Shown piece after piece: positions 40,098 through 49,136 of a DNA stretch of 64,000 nt. The DNA is from Rugamonas sp. A1-17 (GTDB lineage: Bacteria > Pseudomonadota > Gammaproteobacteria > Burkholderiales > Burkholderiaceae_D), in contig JAJLPB010000006.1 in assembly GCA_025548565.1 (NCBI GenBank), positions 62,001-126,000 on the forward strand, written 5' to 3'. The notes below the pieces were generated by a model. That model did not search any database. It saw only the letters and a program-made list of their open reading frames with translations, and had not been told where the DNA came from. The number at the start of each line of letters is the position of its first letter. The stretch's first letter is position 1. The position numbers were made by a program, and so were the translations under genes.

Positions 40098-41521
40098 GGC
40101 TGGCGCGATTTGCGCATGTCGCGCACCTGCGCCGGCGTGACCGCAGGCGTACCCTTGTTCAGCTCGACACCGACGTAGTTGATCACGGCGGCGATGTCGT
40201 CATCGCTGAGGTCCTGCGGCGGCATCACGCCGTTGTAGTGCTCGCCATTGACGACGATCTCGCCATTGCGTCCGTTGAGCACGATGTGCGCCATTTCATA
40301 CGGACGTTGCTGGAAGAAGTCGGAATTGGCCAGCGGCGGGAACACGCCGGCCACGCCCTTGCCGTCAGGCTGGTGGCAGGCCGAGCAGTTGCTGTCGTAG
40401 ACAGCCTTGCCGCGCAGTTGCTGGGCGCGGTCGGCCACCACCGGGGCGGGCTTGGCGGCGACTGGCTTGGCGGCCGCGGGAGCTGCGGCGACCGCGCCGG
40501 CCAGCGGCTTCTTGATGCCCTTGCTGTAGATCTCAGGCCGGTCCGGGCCGCTCACCGCCAGCAGGCCGATGGCGCCCTTGTTGAAGGCGCGCGTCAGCGA
40601 GTGGTCGACCAGCGTCAGGTTGCCCGGCACGCGTGGCGTGAATTCGACGATGGTCGAGCCGCCGGCAGGCACCATGGTGGTCTGCACGTTTTCCTGGAAG
40701 TGGTTGCCGCCCTCGGTGTAGACGCGGTCGAAGATGGCGCCGATCACGTGGAAGCTGGAGGTGATGTTGGGGCCGCCCACGCCGAAGTACATCCGCACCT
40801 TCTCGTTGGCCTTGGCGGTCAGCGCGTTGGCGCCGGTCAGCGCGCCGTCGGCGCCGTTGAATACTACATAAGTAGGCTTTTCATCGATGGCCTTCTGCAT
40901 GTCGAAGCCCTGCAGGCCGGGCGCGCGGTAGGCGCCGCTGGTGTAGAAGTCGCCCTGCATCACATAGTATTCGCGGTCGACCGGGGTCATGCCTTCCTTG
41001 GGCTCGACCAGGATCATGCCGTACATGCCGTTGGCCACGTGCATGCCGACCGGCGCGGTGGCGCAGTGGTACACGTACAGGCCGGGGTTCAGCGCCTTGA
41101 AGGTGAAGGTGGCTTCGTTGCCGGGGGCGATCAGGGTCTGCGCGGCGCCGCCGCCCGGGCCGGTCACGGCGTGCAGGTCGATATTGTGGGGCAGCTTGTT
41201 GTCGGGCAGGTTGAGCAGGTGGAGTTCGACGGTGTCGCCTTCGCGCACGCGGATCATCTTGCCGGGCACGGTGCCGCCGAAGGTCCAGAAGGTGTAGCGG
41301 CTGCCGGGGGCGATTTCGCGCTCGACTTCTTCGACGGTCAGGTTGACCACAACCTTGGCCGGCGTCTTGCGGGTGATCGGCGCCGGCAGCAGCGGCGGGG
41401 CAAGCAGTTCTTGGGTGATGGTCGGCAGAGCGGTTTCGGACGGGGTGGCCGCTGTAACGTGGCTCATGGCGAGTACGGCGCTGGCGAGGCCGGCCGCTAC
41501 CAGTTTCAATTGCGTTTTCAT
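40094..41521 (-). CDS. nirK: Copper nitrite reductase with C-terminal cytochrome c domain
   Basis: This 475-aa periplasmic enzyme reduces nitrite to nitric oxide. After a Sec signal (cleavage near VTAA), two cupredoxin domains hold the copper sites: His pair in LPHNIDLHAVTG, then YHCATAPVGMHVANGM with the type 1 Cys, His and Met and a type 2 His, and further type 2 ligands in SSFHVIGAIFD and LVDHSLTRAF. An Ala/Pro/Lys linker at about residues 350-375 leads to a class I cytochrome c domain with the haem motif CSACH. Such three-domain NirK proteins can take electrons without a separate carrier. The ATG at 41521 gives the signal peptide; one at 41575 would not. Confidence 0.95.
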   Translation of the reverse strand: MKTQLKLVAAGLASAVLAMSHVTAATPSETALPTITQELLAPPLLPAPITRKTPAKVVVNLTVEEVEREIAPGSRYTFWTFGGTVPGKMIRVREGDTVELHLLNLPDNKLPHNIDLHAVTGPGGGAAQTLIAPGNEATFTFKALNPGLYVYHCATAPVGMHVANGMYGMILVEPKEGMTPVDREYYVMQGDFYTSGAYRAPGLQGFDMQKAIDEKPTYVVFNGADGALTGANALTAKANEKVRMYFGVGGPNITSSFHVIGAIFDRVYTEGGNHFQENVQTTMVPAGGSTIVEFTPRVPGNLTLVDHSLTRAFNKGAIGLLAVSGPDRPEIYSKGIKKPLAGAVAAAPAAAKPVAAKPAPVVADRAQQLRGKAVYDSNCSACHQPDGKGVAGVFPPLANSDFFQQRPYEMAHIVLNGRNGEIVVNGEHYNGVMPPQDLSDDDIAAVINYVGVELNKGTPAVTPAQVRDMRKSRQP

Positions 41522-41601
41522 TTTTATGTCGCCTTGTAGTTGGTGGGTCGCACCCATGTCTGAGTGCGAGTCCATGCTATGGGAACAAATCGGAAATTTC
41601 T

Positions 41602-41615
41602 TTGACTTGGATTAT
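41602..41615 (-). promoter_or_regulatory. Degenerate FNR/DNR-type box upstream of nirK
   Basis: On the nirK strand the element reads ATAAT-CCAA-GTCAA, with a good right half-site. A TAGCAT at 41579-41574 fits a -10 element placing the box near -41, the class II activator position. The norB side carries a related element with the complementary good half, TTGAT-CCAA-GTTAT. Confidence 0.45.
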
Positions 41616-41651
41616 GGAATTTCGGAAATACGACATAGGGCCTACGGGATG

Positions 41652-41671
41652 ACTAGTGCGTAGTGACTAGG
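41652..41671. promoter_or_regulatory. CCTAG-type palindrome, nirK promoter region
   Basis: The sequence ACTAG-N10-CTAGG spans the end of the small DUF2249 gene and lies about 130 bases before the nirK start. It belongs to a set of four similar elements found before nirK, narK, narG and moaA. The bound protein is unknown; NarL is the obvious candidate. Confidence 0.5.
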
Positions 41672-41919
41672 AAGTCGATCACCACGTGGCCGGCTTCGCG
41701 CGCCAGGTAGGCGGCCTGCACGCGCGGGCCGTAGCGGTGCTGGATCTGGGCCAGCAGCGGCAGCGGGTCGTGGTCGTTACAGAAGCGCATGATCTCGCCG
41801 GGGTGGAGCGAATCGAGCGCGCCGAAGATGGCGGCGTGGCGCAGGCGGCGGGCCACGCCACGGGCGTCGAAGGGATAGATGCCGTCGGGGATGGCCGGTT
41901 GGGAACAATCGTGGGACAT
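41653..41919 (-). CDS. DUF2249 domain protein
   Basis: This 88-aa protein has the pattern YPFDARGVARRLRHAAIFGA, RFCNDHDPLPLLAQIQHRYG and a final VVIDFLV strand, matching DUF2249. It lies between norB and nirK on the same strand, 57 bases after norB, so it may be the end of the norB transcript. Family members are frequent beside nitric oxide genes; the function is unknown. It is only distantly like the DUF2249 protein at 14977-15237. Confidence 0.8.
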   Translation of the reverse strand: MSHDCSQPAIPDGIYPFDARGVARRLRHAAIFGALDSLHPGEIMRFCNDHDPLPLLAQIQHRYGPRVQAAYLAREAGHVVIDFLVTTH

Positions 41920-41976
41920 GGTGAAACTCCTTGTATAAGAAAGCAGGGCGCCCTGGGCGCCCCGCGGTAAAGTCGA

Positions 41977-44244
41977 TCAGGCGCGGTCGGCGGCCACGGC
42001 TTCCAGGCGGGCACGGCGTGCGGTCAGCAGGCGCCAGGCGAACAGCGCCAGGAACAGCGTGCCGATGGCGAACACCACGTCGCCCGGTACGCGCATCCAG
42101 ACCAGGGTCTCCATCAGCTTGGAGTGGATCACCTCTGGCGAGCGGGCGAACCACATGCCGGTGCTGACGCTGGCCCAGGCTTGGTACAGGCCGGCAGGCA
42201 CCAGCGAGATGAACACCATCATCGCCAGGCCGATGTTCAGGCACCAGAACATGGCCTTGAGCAGCGAGTCCGACCAGGCCATGCGCTCGCACAGGCCGCG
42301 CAGGCAGAACAGCAGCAGGCCGATGCCCAGCATGCCGTACACACCGAACAGCGCGGCGTGGCCGTGGGCCGCCGTCATGTTCAGGCCTTGCATGTAGTAC
42401 AGCGCGATCGGGGTGTTGATCGAGAAGCCCAGCAGGCCGGCGCCGACGGTGTTCCAGAAGCCGACCGCGATGAAGCACAGGATCGACCACTTGTAGGTGC
42501 TGACCCAAGGCGCGGCCTTCGAGCGCTGGTAGTTGCGCCAGGCTTCGACGCCGATCATCGACAGCGGTACCACTTCCAGCGCCGAGAACATGGCGCCGAT
42601 GGCGATCACGAAGGTTGGCGTGCCGGTGAAGTACAGGTGGTGCAGGGTGCCCAGGATGCCGCCGAACAGGAACACGATGGTTTCCAGCACGATGGCGCTG
42701 TTGGCGGTCGCGGCGCGGATCAGGCCCAGGCGGGTGAACAGCAGTGCGATCACGGCGGTGGCGAACACTTCAAAGAAGCCTTCGACCCACAGGTGCACCA
42801 GCCACCAGCGCCAGTATTCGATCATCGAGTAGTGGGTATGCTGGCCCCAGGTCAGCGAGGTGGCGTAGAAGCCGCCGATGCACAGCGCGGCCAGGAACAC
42901 CATGACGATCAGGCCACGGCTTTCCGATTTCTTGACCAGCGCGGGCCACAGCGCGCGGCCCAGCAGCGTGACCCAGAACAGCAGGCCGATGAACAGCAGG
43001 ATTTGCCAGATGCGGCCCATGCTGGTGAATTCCAGGCCCTGGTTGCCGATCCAGAAGGCGAAGGCGCTGCCCTTGTGTTGCAGCGAACCGAGCCAGCCCA
43101 TGGCGGTCGAGCCGACCACGATGAACAGCAGCGCGTAGAACAGCACGTTCACGCCCAGTTTCTGGAACTTGGGCTCGTGGCCGGAGATGGCCGGTGCGAT
43201 GTACAGGCCGGTGGCCAGCCAGGCGGTGGCGATCCACAGCACGGCGAACTGGGTGTGGATGGTGCGGCTGACCACGAACGGCAGGATCTGCGCCAGCGGG
43301 TAGCCGAAGAAGCTGTGGCCTTCGACCGCATAGTGGGCGGTGATGACGCCCATGCCGACCTGGGCCAGGATCAGGCCGATGACGACGAAGAAGTATTTTT
43401 TGGTCGCCAACATCGACGGCGTAGGCTTCAGGTTGAACAGCGGGTCGGTCTTCGGTGGAACAGGATCGGCCTCTTCCTTGGCGGCCGAGTGGAACATGAC
43501 CATGGCGGCGATGGCGCCGATCATCAGGATGATACTGGCGATCGACCAGATGCCGGCGCCAGCGCTTGGACGGTTGTCGATCAGCGGCTCATGCGGCCAG
43601 TTGCTGGTGTAGCTCAGGTCGACCGAGCCGGGACGGTCGGTGCCGGCGGCCCAGGCCGACCAGAACACGAAGGCCGGCAAGGCTTTCAGGTCGTCCGGAT
43701 CGGGCAGCGAGTTGGCGTTCATCGCATATTGCTCGCGCAGATGGTCCAGCGCGCGGTTGTCGCCGAACAGGTCCATGTAGTGGCGCGCCACTTCGCGCAC
43801 GGCGGCGGCGCGGTCGGCCGACAGCACGATGGTGTCGCGGCCCGAATCATAGGTGTTGCGGCGCATTTCTTCCTTCAGCCGCGCGTTCAGCGCCGCCTGG
43901 TTGGATTTGCTCAGGTCGTCGAAGTTGGCGCCGAAGTCGCGCTTGGCCCAGATCTGGCGCAGGGCCAAGGCTTCGCGGTGCAGCCAGTCGGCCGACCAGT
44001 CGGGGGCGACATAGCTGCCGTGGCCCCAGACGGTGCCCAGCTGCTGGCCGCCGGCCGAGAGCCAGGCCTGCTGGCCGCGGTCGACCTGGCCTTCGTCGAA
44101 CAGCATGCTGCCGTCCGCGCTGATGATGTGTTTGGGGATGGGCGGCGCGGTCAGGTAGATTTCCGCACCCACCCAGCCGAGGACGGCGAAGGAGAGGGCG
44201 CAGATGACGGCGAGCCAGGTCCAGAGCTTGCGTGTGGCGTGCAT
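41977..44244 (-). CDS. norB: Quinol-dependent nitric oxide reductase
   Basis: This 755-aa single-chain qNor reduces two nitric oxide molecules to nitrous oxide with quinol. It has the N-terminal periplasmic extension of qNor (VGAEIYLTAPPIPKHIIS; TVWGHGSYVAPDWSADWLHRE) fused to a 12-14-helix haem-copper core with the metal-binding histidines in EYWRWWLVHLWVEGFFEVF and GTLHHLYFTG. No haem c motif is present, which separates it from cNor, and no norC gene is nearby. It is divergent from nsrR. It protects against NO made by NirK. Confidence 0.95.
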   Translation of the reverse strand: MHATRKLWTWLAVICALSFAVLGWVGAEIYLTAPPIPKHIISADGSMLFDEGQVDRGQQAWLSAGGQQLGTVWGHGSYVAPDWSADWLHREALALRQIWAKRDFGANFDDLSKSNQAALNARLKEEMRRNTYDSGRDTIVLSADRAAAVREVARHYMDLFGDNRALDHLREQYAMNANSLPDPDDLKALPAFVFWSAWAAGTDRPGSVDLSYTSNWPHEPLIDNRPSAGAGIWSIASIILMIGAIAAMVMFHSAAKEEADPVPPKTDPLFNLKPTPSMLATKKYFFVVIGLILAQVGMGVITAHYAVEGHSFFGYPLAQILPFVVSRTIHTQFAVLWIATAWLATGLYIAPAISGHEPKFQKLGVNVLFYALLFIVVGSTAMGWLGSLQHKGSAFAFWIGNQGLEFTSMGRIWQILLFIGLLFWVTLLGRALWPALVKKSESRGLIVMVFLAALCIGGFYATSLTWGQHTHYSMIEYWRWWLVHLWVEGFFEVFATAVIALLFTRLGLIRAATANSAIVLETIVFLFGGILGTLHHLYFTGTPTFVIAIGAMFSALEVVPLSMIGVEAWRNYQRSKAAPWVSTYKWSILCFIAVGFWNTVGAGLLGFSINTPIALYYMQGLNMTAAHGHAALFGVYGMLGIGLLLFCLRGLCERMAWSDSLLKAMFWCLNIGLAMMVFISLVPAGLYQAWASVSTGMWFARSPEVIHSKLMETLVWMRVPGDVVFAIGTLFLALFAWRLLTARRARLEAVAADRA

Positions 44245-44360
44245 GGCATGGTTCCTTATTGTTGGCTTGATGGGAGTGGTGCGCGAACCGGCAGGGACCG
44301 GATCGACAGGGCCGATTCTAGGCGCGTCGTTTAAACATGTATATTCGATTCCAGTTTTTC

Positions 44361-44374
44361 TTGATCCAAGTTAT
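44361..44374 (+). promoter_or_regulatory. FNR/DNR-type half-conserved box between norB and nsrR; NsrR-like sequences nearby
   Basis: The element TTGAT-CCAA-GTTAT has one perfect FNR-type half. Flanking it, ACATGTAT at 44336 and, on the other strand, TCATGTAT (44391-44398) resemble the ATGYAT cores of NsrR sites. NsrR control of norB is expected from the gene order, but each single site is weak. Confidence 0.4.
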
Positions 44375-44430
44375 GAACAAATATTTTGGATACATGAATA
44401 ATGGCGCTGCCGTCTTCACTGGAGCTGACC

Positions 44431-44916
44431 ATGCGCCTGACCGCCTTCACCGACTACACCCTGCGCACCCTGATTTACCTGGCCGGCCAGCACGACCGGC
44501 TGGTGACCATCGCTGAAATCGCCGAACGCCACGGCATGTCCAAGCATCACCTGACCAAGGTGGTGTATGAGCTGGGCCTGACTGGCGTGATCCGCACCGT
44601 GCGCGGGCGGCACGGCGGCATCACGCTGGCGCGGGCGCCGGAGGCGATCCGCATCGGCGAGGTGGTGCGGGCCAGCGAGCCGGACTTCCACATGGCCGAT
44701 TGCTTCGACGCCCGCCGCGCCACCTGCGTGTACGCGGGCCGCTGCTGCGTGCAGGGCATGCTGGGCCGCGCCGTGGGCGCCTACCTGACGGCGCTGGACG
44801 CGGTCACGCTGGCCGACCTGACCTGTCCGCCGGATGCCGGCGCCGACGCCGACGCTGACACTGACGCCGCACCCGGCGCCACGCCCGGCGCGGCGGCCGG
44901 CCTGATCCCCGCCTAG
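44431..44916 (+). CDS. nsrR: Rrf2-family nitric oxide-sensing repressor
   Basis: This protein of about 161 aa has an N-terminal winged helix beginning MRLTAFTDYTLRTLIYLA, as in NsrR, with the recognition helix near HGMSKHHLTKVVYELG. Cysteines at 91, 99 and 105 and Asp8 match the [4Fe-4S] ligands known for NsrR. The ATG at 44431 has GGAG before it and gives the standard start; the ATG at 44401 would add ten residues. The last 30 residues are a low-complexity Asp/Ala/Pro tail not usual for the family. It is divergent from norB, its likely target. Confidence 0.88.
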   Translation: MRLTAFTDYTLRTLIYLAGQHDRLVTIAEIAERHGMSKHHLTKVVYELGLTGVIRTVRGRHGGITLARAPEAIRIGEVVRASEPDFHMADCFDARRATCVYAGRCCVQGMLGRAVGAYLTALDAVTLADLTCPPDAGADADADTDAAPGATPGAAAGLIPA

Positions 44917-44931
44917 TTCTTTCGGACTAGG
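44912..44931. promoter_or_regulatory. CCTAG-type palindrome, narK promoter region
   Basis: CCTAG-N10-CTAGG, in full CCTAGTT-N6-GACTAGG, overlaps the nsrR stop codon and lies about 100 bases before narK1. Six of seven arm positions pair. It is one of four related elements in the nitrate/nitrite gene region. Confidence 0.6.
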
Positions 44932-45034
44932 GCGCTAGCCTGATTGCCTTGCCGTTCTGGCCGTCCTGCCGATAGCCGGGCGCCGCCGCAACGCTTACGC
45001 TGATGCCATCCCCATGTCCGTCAGGAGATTGAAA

Positions 45035-46282
45035 GTGTCTAACAATAACAAAGCAGTACACGTGCTGGTGAGCAGCACCGTATCGTTCACGATCTGTTTC
45101 GCGATCTGGATGATGTTCGCCGTGCTGGGCATCCCCATCAAGAAGATGCTCGGCCTGAATGAAACCGAATTCGGCCTGCTGGCCGCCATGCCTGTGCTGA
45201 GCGGCTCGCTGGTGCGTGTCCCGCTGGGTATCTGGTGCGACAAATACGGTGGCCGCATCGTGTTCTTCCTGCTGATGCTGGCGACCGTGCCGGCCATCTA
45301 CCTGATCGGCCTGGCCACCGCCTACTGGCAGTTCCTGGTGCTGGGCCTGTTCATCGGCTTGGCCGGCGGCTCGTTCTCGGTCGGCACGCCGTACGTGGCG
45401 CGCTGGTTCTCGCGTGAACGACGCGGCCTGGCGATGGGCATCTTCGGCGCCGGCAATTCCGGCTCGGCGCTGACCAAGTTTGTCGCACCGGCCATCATCG
45501 CGGCCTGGGGCTGGCAAGCGCTGCCCACCGTGTACGCCATCGCCATGCTGGTCACGGCGCTGCTGTTCTGGGTGTTCTCGGCCACCGACCCGTCGCACCA
45601 GAGCGGCGCCAGCGTGCCGTTCTCGGAACAGCTCAAGGTGCTGAAGGACCGCCGCGTATGGCGCTATTGCCAATATTACTCGGTGGTGTTCGGCGGCTAC
45701 GTCGGCCTGGCGCTGTGGATGACCAAATACTACGTCGGCGAATACGGCTTCGACCTGCGCCTGGCCGCGCTGCTGGCCGCCTGCTTCTCGCTGCCGGGTG
45801 GCGTGCTGCGCGCCCTGGGCGGCTGGATCGCCGACCGCTACGGTGCCTACAAGGTCACCTGGTGGGTGATGTGGGTGTGCTGGATCTGCTTCTTCCTGCT
45901 GTCGTATCCGCCAACCGCGATGATCGTCAAGACCACGCACGGCGACCTGCAGCTGACACTGGCCCTGTCGCCATGGATGTTCACCGGCCTGCTGTTCATC
46001 GTCGGCACCGCGATGGCGATCGGCAAGGCCTCGGTCTTCAAATTCATCGGTGACGATTTCAGCGACAACATCGGCGCCGTGTCCGGCGTGGTCGGTCTGG
46101 CCGGCGGCCTGGGTGGCTTCGTGCTGCCGATCATGTTCGGCGCGCTGCTGGACCTGACCGGTGTGCGTTCAAGCGCCTTCATGCTGCTGTACGGCACCGT
46201 CTGCGTCTCGCTGGTCTGGATGCATTACTCGTTCCGCCCGACGGCGGCGCCGCAGCCGCTGGCCGGCGCAGCCGCCGCCTGA
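45035..46282 (+). CDS. narK1: Nitrate/nitrite transporter NarK1
   Basis: This 415-aa major facilitator protein of the nitrate/nitrite porter family has 12 membrane helices. It has the family motif GLAGGSFSVGTPYVARWF and a second, related segment GVVGLAGGLGGFVLPIMF, both part of the NNP nitrate signatures. It is likely a nitrate:proton symporter, as NarK1 types usually are. A GTG at 45035 with AGGAG seven bases before it is chosen; an ATG at 45014 would add seven residues. narK2 follows by 25 bases, as in many denitrifiers where the two are fused or adjacent. Confidence 0.9.
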   Translation: MSNNNKAVHVLVSSTVSFTICFAIWMMFAVLGIPIKKMLGLNETEFGLLAAMPVLSGSLVRVPLGIWCDKYGGRIVFFLLMLATVPAIYLIGLATAYWQFLVLGLFIGLAGGSFSVGTPYVARWFSRERRGLAMGIFGAGNSGSALTKFVAPAIIAAWGWQALPTVYAIAMLVTALLFWVFSATDPSHQSGASVPFSEQLKVLKDRRVWRYCQYYSVVFGGYVGLALWMTKYYVGEYGFDLRLAALLAACFSLPGGVLRALGGWIADRYGAYKVTWWVMWVCWICFFLLSYPPTAMIVKTTHGDLQLTLALSPWMFTGLLFIVGTAMAIGKASVFKFIGDDFSDNIGAVSGVVGLAGGLGGFVLPIMFGALLDLTGVRSSAFMLLYGTVCVSLVWMHYSFRPTAAPQPLAGAAAA

Positions 46283-46307
46283 GCCCCAATTATTCAAGGA
46301 GAAAATG

Positions 46308-47693
46308 ATGAGCAAATATATGATCAACACGTGGGAGCCTGAGAGCCCCACGTTCTGGGGCAGCGGCGGCAGCAGCACCGCCAACCGCAACCTGTGGATT
46401 TCGATTCCCGCGCTGGCGCTGGCCTTCGCGGTGTGGATGGTGTGGAGCGTGGTGGTGGTGAACCTGCCGGCCATCGGCTTCCAGTACAGCACCAACCAGC
46501 TGTTCTGGCTGACCGCCTTGCCCGGCCTGTCCGGCGCCACGCTGCGGATTTTCTACTCCTTCATGGTGCCGATCTTCGGCGGCCGCAAGTGGACCACCAT
46601 CTCCACCGCCTCGCTGCTGATCCCGGCCATCGGCATCGGCTTCGCGGTGCAGGACGTCACCACCGGCTACCCGACCATGCTGGTGCTGGCCCTGCTGTGC
46701 GGCTTCGGCGGCGGCAACTTCGCCTCGTCGATGGCCAATATCAGCTTCTTCTTCCCTAAAGCGCAGAAGGGCTACGCGCTGGGCATGAACGCCGGCCTGG
46801 GCAACCTGGGCGTGTCGGTGGTGCAGTTCGTCGTGCCGCTGGTGATCACCGCCAGCGTGTTCGGCGCCATCGGCGGCGACGCGCAGACCGCCACCAAGGC
46901 TGGCCACACCACCACCATGTGGCTGCAGAACGCCGGCTTCATCTGGGTACCGTTCATCGCTGTCAGCAGCCTGCTGGCATGGTTCGGCATGAACGACCTG
47001 GCCTCGGCCAAGGCTTCGTTCGCCGACCAGGCCGTGATCTTCAAGCGCAAGCACAACTGGTTGATGTGCTGGCTCTACACCGGCACCTTCGGTTCGTTCA
47101 TCGGCTACTCGGCCGGCTTCCCGCTGCTGATCAAGACCCAGTTCCCTGATGTCAATCCGCTGCAATACGCCTTCCTCGGCCCTCTGGTCGGCGCGTTGGC
47201 CCGTGTGGTCGGCGGCATCATCTCCGACAAACTGGGCGGCGCCCGCGTGACCGTGTGGACCTTCGCCGCCATGATCGCCGCCGTGTATGGCGTCATCACC
47301 TTCCTGCCGCATGGCGGCACGGGTGGCAACTTCACCGGCTTCTTCTGGATGTTCATGCTGTTGTTCGCCGGCACCGGCGTCGGCAATGCCTCGACCTTCC
47401 GCATGATCCCCGTGATCTTCCTGACCGAACGTCAACGCGCCGCGGCTGGCCAGCCTGCCGCCGTGCAGCAGCAAGCCATCATCGACGCCAACAAGGAAGG
47501 CGCAGCCGTGCTGGGCTTCACGTCGGCCGTGGCCGCCTACGGCGCCTTCTTCATTCCGAAGAGCTACGGTACCTCGATCGCCATGACCGGCGGTCCCGAC
47601 GCTGCCCTGTGGTGCTTCATCGCGTTCTATGTCAGCTGCATCGCCATCACCTGGTGGTGCTACGCTCGCAAGAACGCGGCCATGCCTTGCTAA
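46308..47693 (+). CDS. narK2: Nitrate/nitrite antiporter NarK2
   Basis: This 461-aa major facilitator protein has the NNP signature GGGNFASSMANISFFFPKAQ and the second GTGVGNASTFRMIPVIF, typical of NarK2 nitrate/nitrite exchangers. The start MSKYMINTWEPESPTFW matches NarK of E. coli type. The second of two adjacent ATGs (46308) is six bases after AGGAG and is preferred. It brings nitrate to NarG and expels nitrite to periplasmic NirK. It lies between narK1 and hemN on one strand. Confidence 0.92.
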   Translation: MSKYMINTWEPESPTFWGSGGSSTANRNLWISIPALALAFAVWMVWSVVVVNLPAIGFQYSTNQLFWLTALPGLSGATLRIFYSFMVPIFGGRKWTTISTASLLIPAIGIGFAVQDVTTGYPTMLVLALLCGFGGGNFASSMANISFFFPKAQKGYALGMNAGLGNLGVSVVQFVVPLVITASVFGAIGGDAQTATKAGHTTTMWLQNAGFIWVPFIAVSSLLAWFGMNDLASAKASFADQAVIFKRKHNWLMCWLYTGTFGSFIGYSAGFPLLIKTQFPDVNPLQYAFLGPLVGALARVVGGIISDKLGGARVTVWTFAAMIAAVYGVITFLPHGGTGGNFTGFFWMFMLLFAGTGVGNASTFRMIPVIFLTERQRAAAGQPAAVQQQAIIDANKEGAAVLGFTSAVAAYGAFFIPKSYGTSIAMTGGPDAALWCFIAFYVSCIAITWWCYARKNAAMPC

Positions 47694-47706
47694 TCGGAGT
47701 TAAACC

Positions 47707-49125
47707 ATGCCATCCGCCAGAGTGATCGCCCTGACCCCTTCCGTTGAATTCGACGCCGCGCTGGTGCGCAAGTTGAACCAGATGGGGCCGCGCTACACCT
47801 CCTACCCGACGGCCGACCGCTTCGGCGGCGGCTTCGGCGCGGAGCAGTACCGCGCCGCCGTCGCCAGCGTCGATCCGGCCGTGCCGATGTCGCTGTACGT
47901 GCACATCCCGTTCTGCGCGTCGCTGTGCTACTACTGCGGCTGCAACAAGATCATCACGCAGGACAAGGAGAAGGCGGTCGAGTACCTGGACTACCTGTAC
48001 CGCGAGATCGCGTTGCAGGCGGGCCTGTTGTCCGGCCACCGGCGGGTGGACCAGCTGCACTTCGGCGGTGGCACGCCGACCTACCTGAGCGACGAGCAGA
48101 TGAGCGAGTTGCTGGCCAACCTGCGCGGGCATTTCGACTTCGCGCCGGACGAGGAGGGCGAGTTCTCCATCGAGGTCGATCCGCGCACGGTCACGCCGGA
48201 ACGCATCGCCACCTTGAGGCGCCAGGGTTTCAACCGGGTCAGCCTGGGTATCCAGGACTTCGACCCGGCGGTGCAAAAGGCGGTCAACCGCATCCAGTCG
48301 TATGAGGAAACGATGGAAGTGCTGCAGGCCGCGCGCGACTGCGGCTTCCGCTCGATCAGCGTGGACCTGATCTACGGCCTGCCGCTGCAAAGCGTGGCCA
48401 GCTTCGGGCCGACGCTGGACAAGATCGTCGCCGCCCGGCCGGACCGCATCGCGGTCTACAACTACGCGCACATGCCGCAGCTGTTCAAGTCCCAGCGGCT
48501 CATTTCCAGCGACGACCTGCCGGACGCCGAAACCAAGCTGGCCATGCTGGGCCTGTGCATCGAGCGGCTGACGGAAGCGGGCTATGTCTACATCGGCATG
48601 GACCACTTCGCGCTGCCGGACGACGACCTGGCCCGCAGCCAGCGCGAAGGCAAGTTGCAGCGCAATTTCCAGGGTTACTCCACGCACGCGGACGCGCCGA
48701 TGGTGGCGCTGGGCGTGTCGGCCATCAGCGCGGTGGGCGCTAGCTACAGCCAGAACGAGAAGGTGCTGTCGGCCTACTACGAGCGGCTGGACAAGGGCGA
48801 ACTGCCGATTGCGCGCGGCATCGTGCTGACCGAGGACGACATGCTGCGCCGCGCCGTGATCGGCCAGCTGATGTGCGATTTCGAGCTTGACTACGCCAGC
48901 CTGGCGCTGCCGGAAGGCGTGAGCGCGGCAGAGTATTTCGCGCCCGAGCTGGAGCGCCTGAAGCCGCTGGAGGAAGAGGGCTTGCTGTGCATCGGCAGCA
49001 AAGGCTTGCGCGTGAAGATGCGCGGGCGCCTGTTGATACGCAATATCTGCATGGCGTTCGACCGCTACCTGCACGCGCCGCCAGTCGAAGGGCCGCAGCC
49101 GCTGCGGTATTCGCGAACCATTTGA
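47707..49125 (+). CDS. hemN: Oxygen-independent coproporphyrinogen III dehydrogenase
   Basis: This 472-aa radical SAM enzyme makes protoporphyrinogen IX without oxygen. The cluster motif is HIPFCASLCYYCGC with Cys70, Cys74 and Cys77, and the extra Cys of true HemN follows directly. RYTSYPTADRF near the N terminus and VSLGIQDFDPAVQKAVNRIQ are HemN signatures. It supplies haem for Nar, Nor and cytochrome domains. It lies 13 bases after narK2 and 11 before the regulator gene, suggesting one transcript. Confidence 0.95.
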   Translation: MPSARVIALTPSVEFDAALVRKLNQMGPRYTSYPTADRFGGGFGAEQYRAAVASVDPAVPMSLYVHIPFCASLCYYCGCNKIITQDKEKAVEYLDYLYREIALQAGLLSGHRRVDQLHFGGGTPTYLSDEQMSELLANLRGHFDFAPDEEGEFSIEVDPRTVTPERIATLRRQGFNRVSLGIQDFDPAVQKAVNRIQSYEETMEVLQAARDCGFRSISVDLIYGLPLQSVASFGPTLDKIVAARPDRIAVYNYAHMPQLFKSQRLISSDDLPDAETKLAMLGLCIERLTEAGYVYIGMDHFALPDDDLARSQREGKLQRNFQGYSTHADAPMVALGVSAISAVGASYSQNEKVLSAYYERLDKGELPIARGIVLTEDDMLRRAVIGQLMCDFELDYASLALPEGVSAAEYFAPELERLKPLEEEGLLCIGSKGLRVKMRGRLLIRNICMAFDRYLHAPPVEGPQPLRYSRTI

Positions 49126-49136
49126 GGGCTACGGCC

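Noticed and set aside
42124..44334. 736-codon plus-strand frame over norB
   Set aside because: Antisense to the certain qNor gene; no family features.
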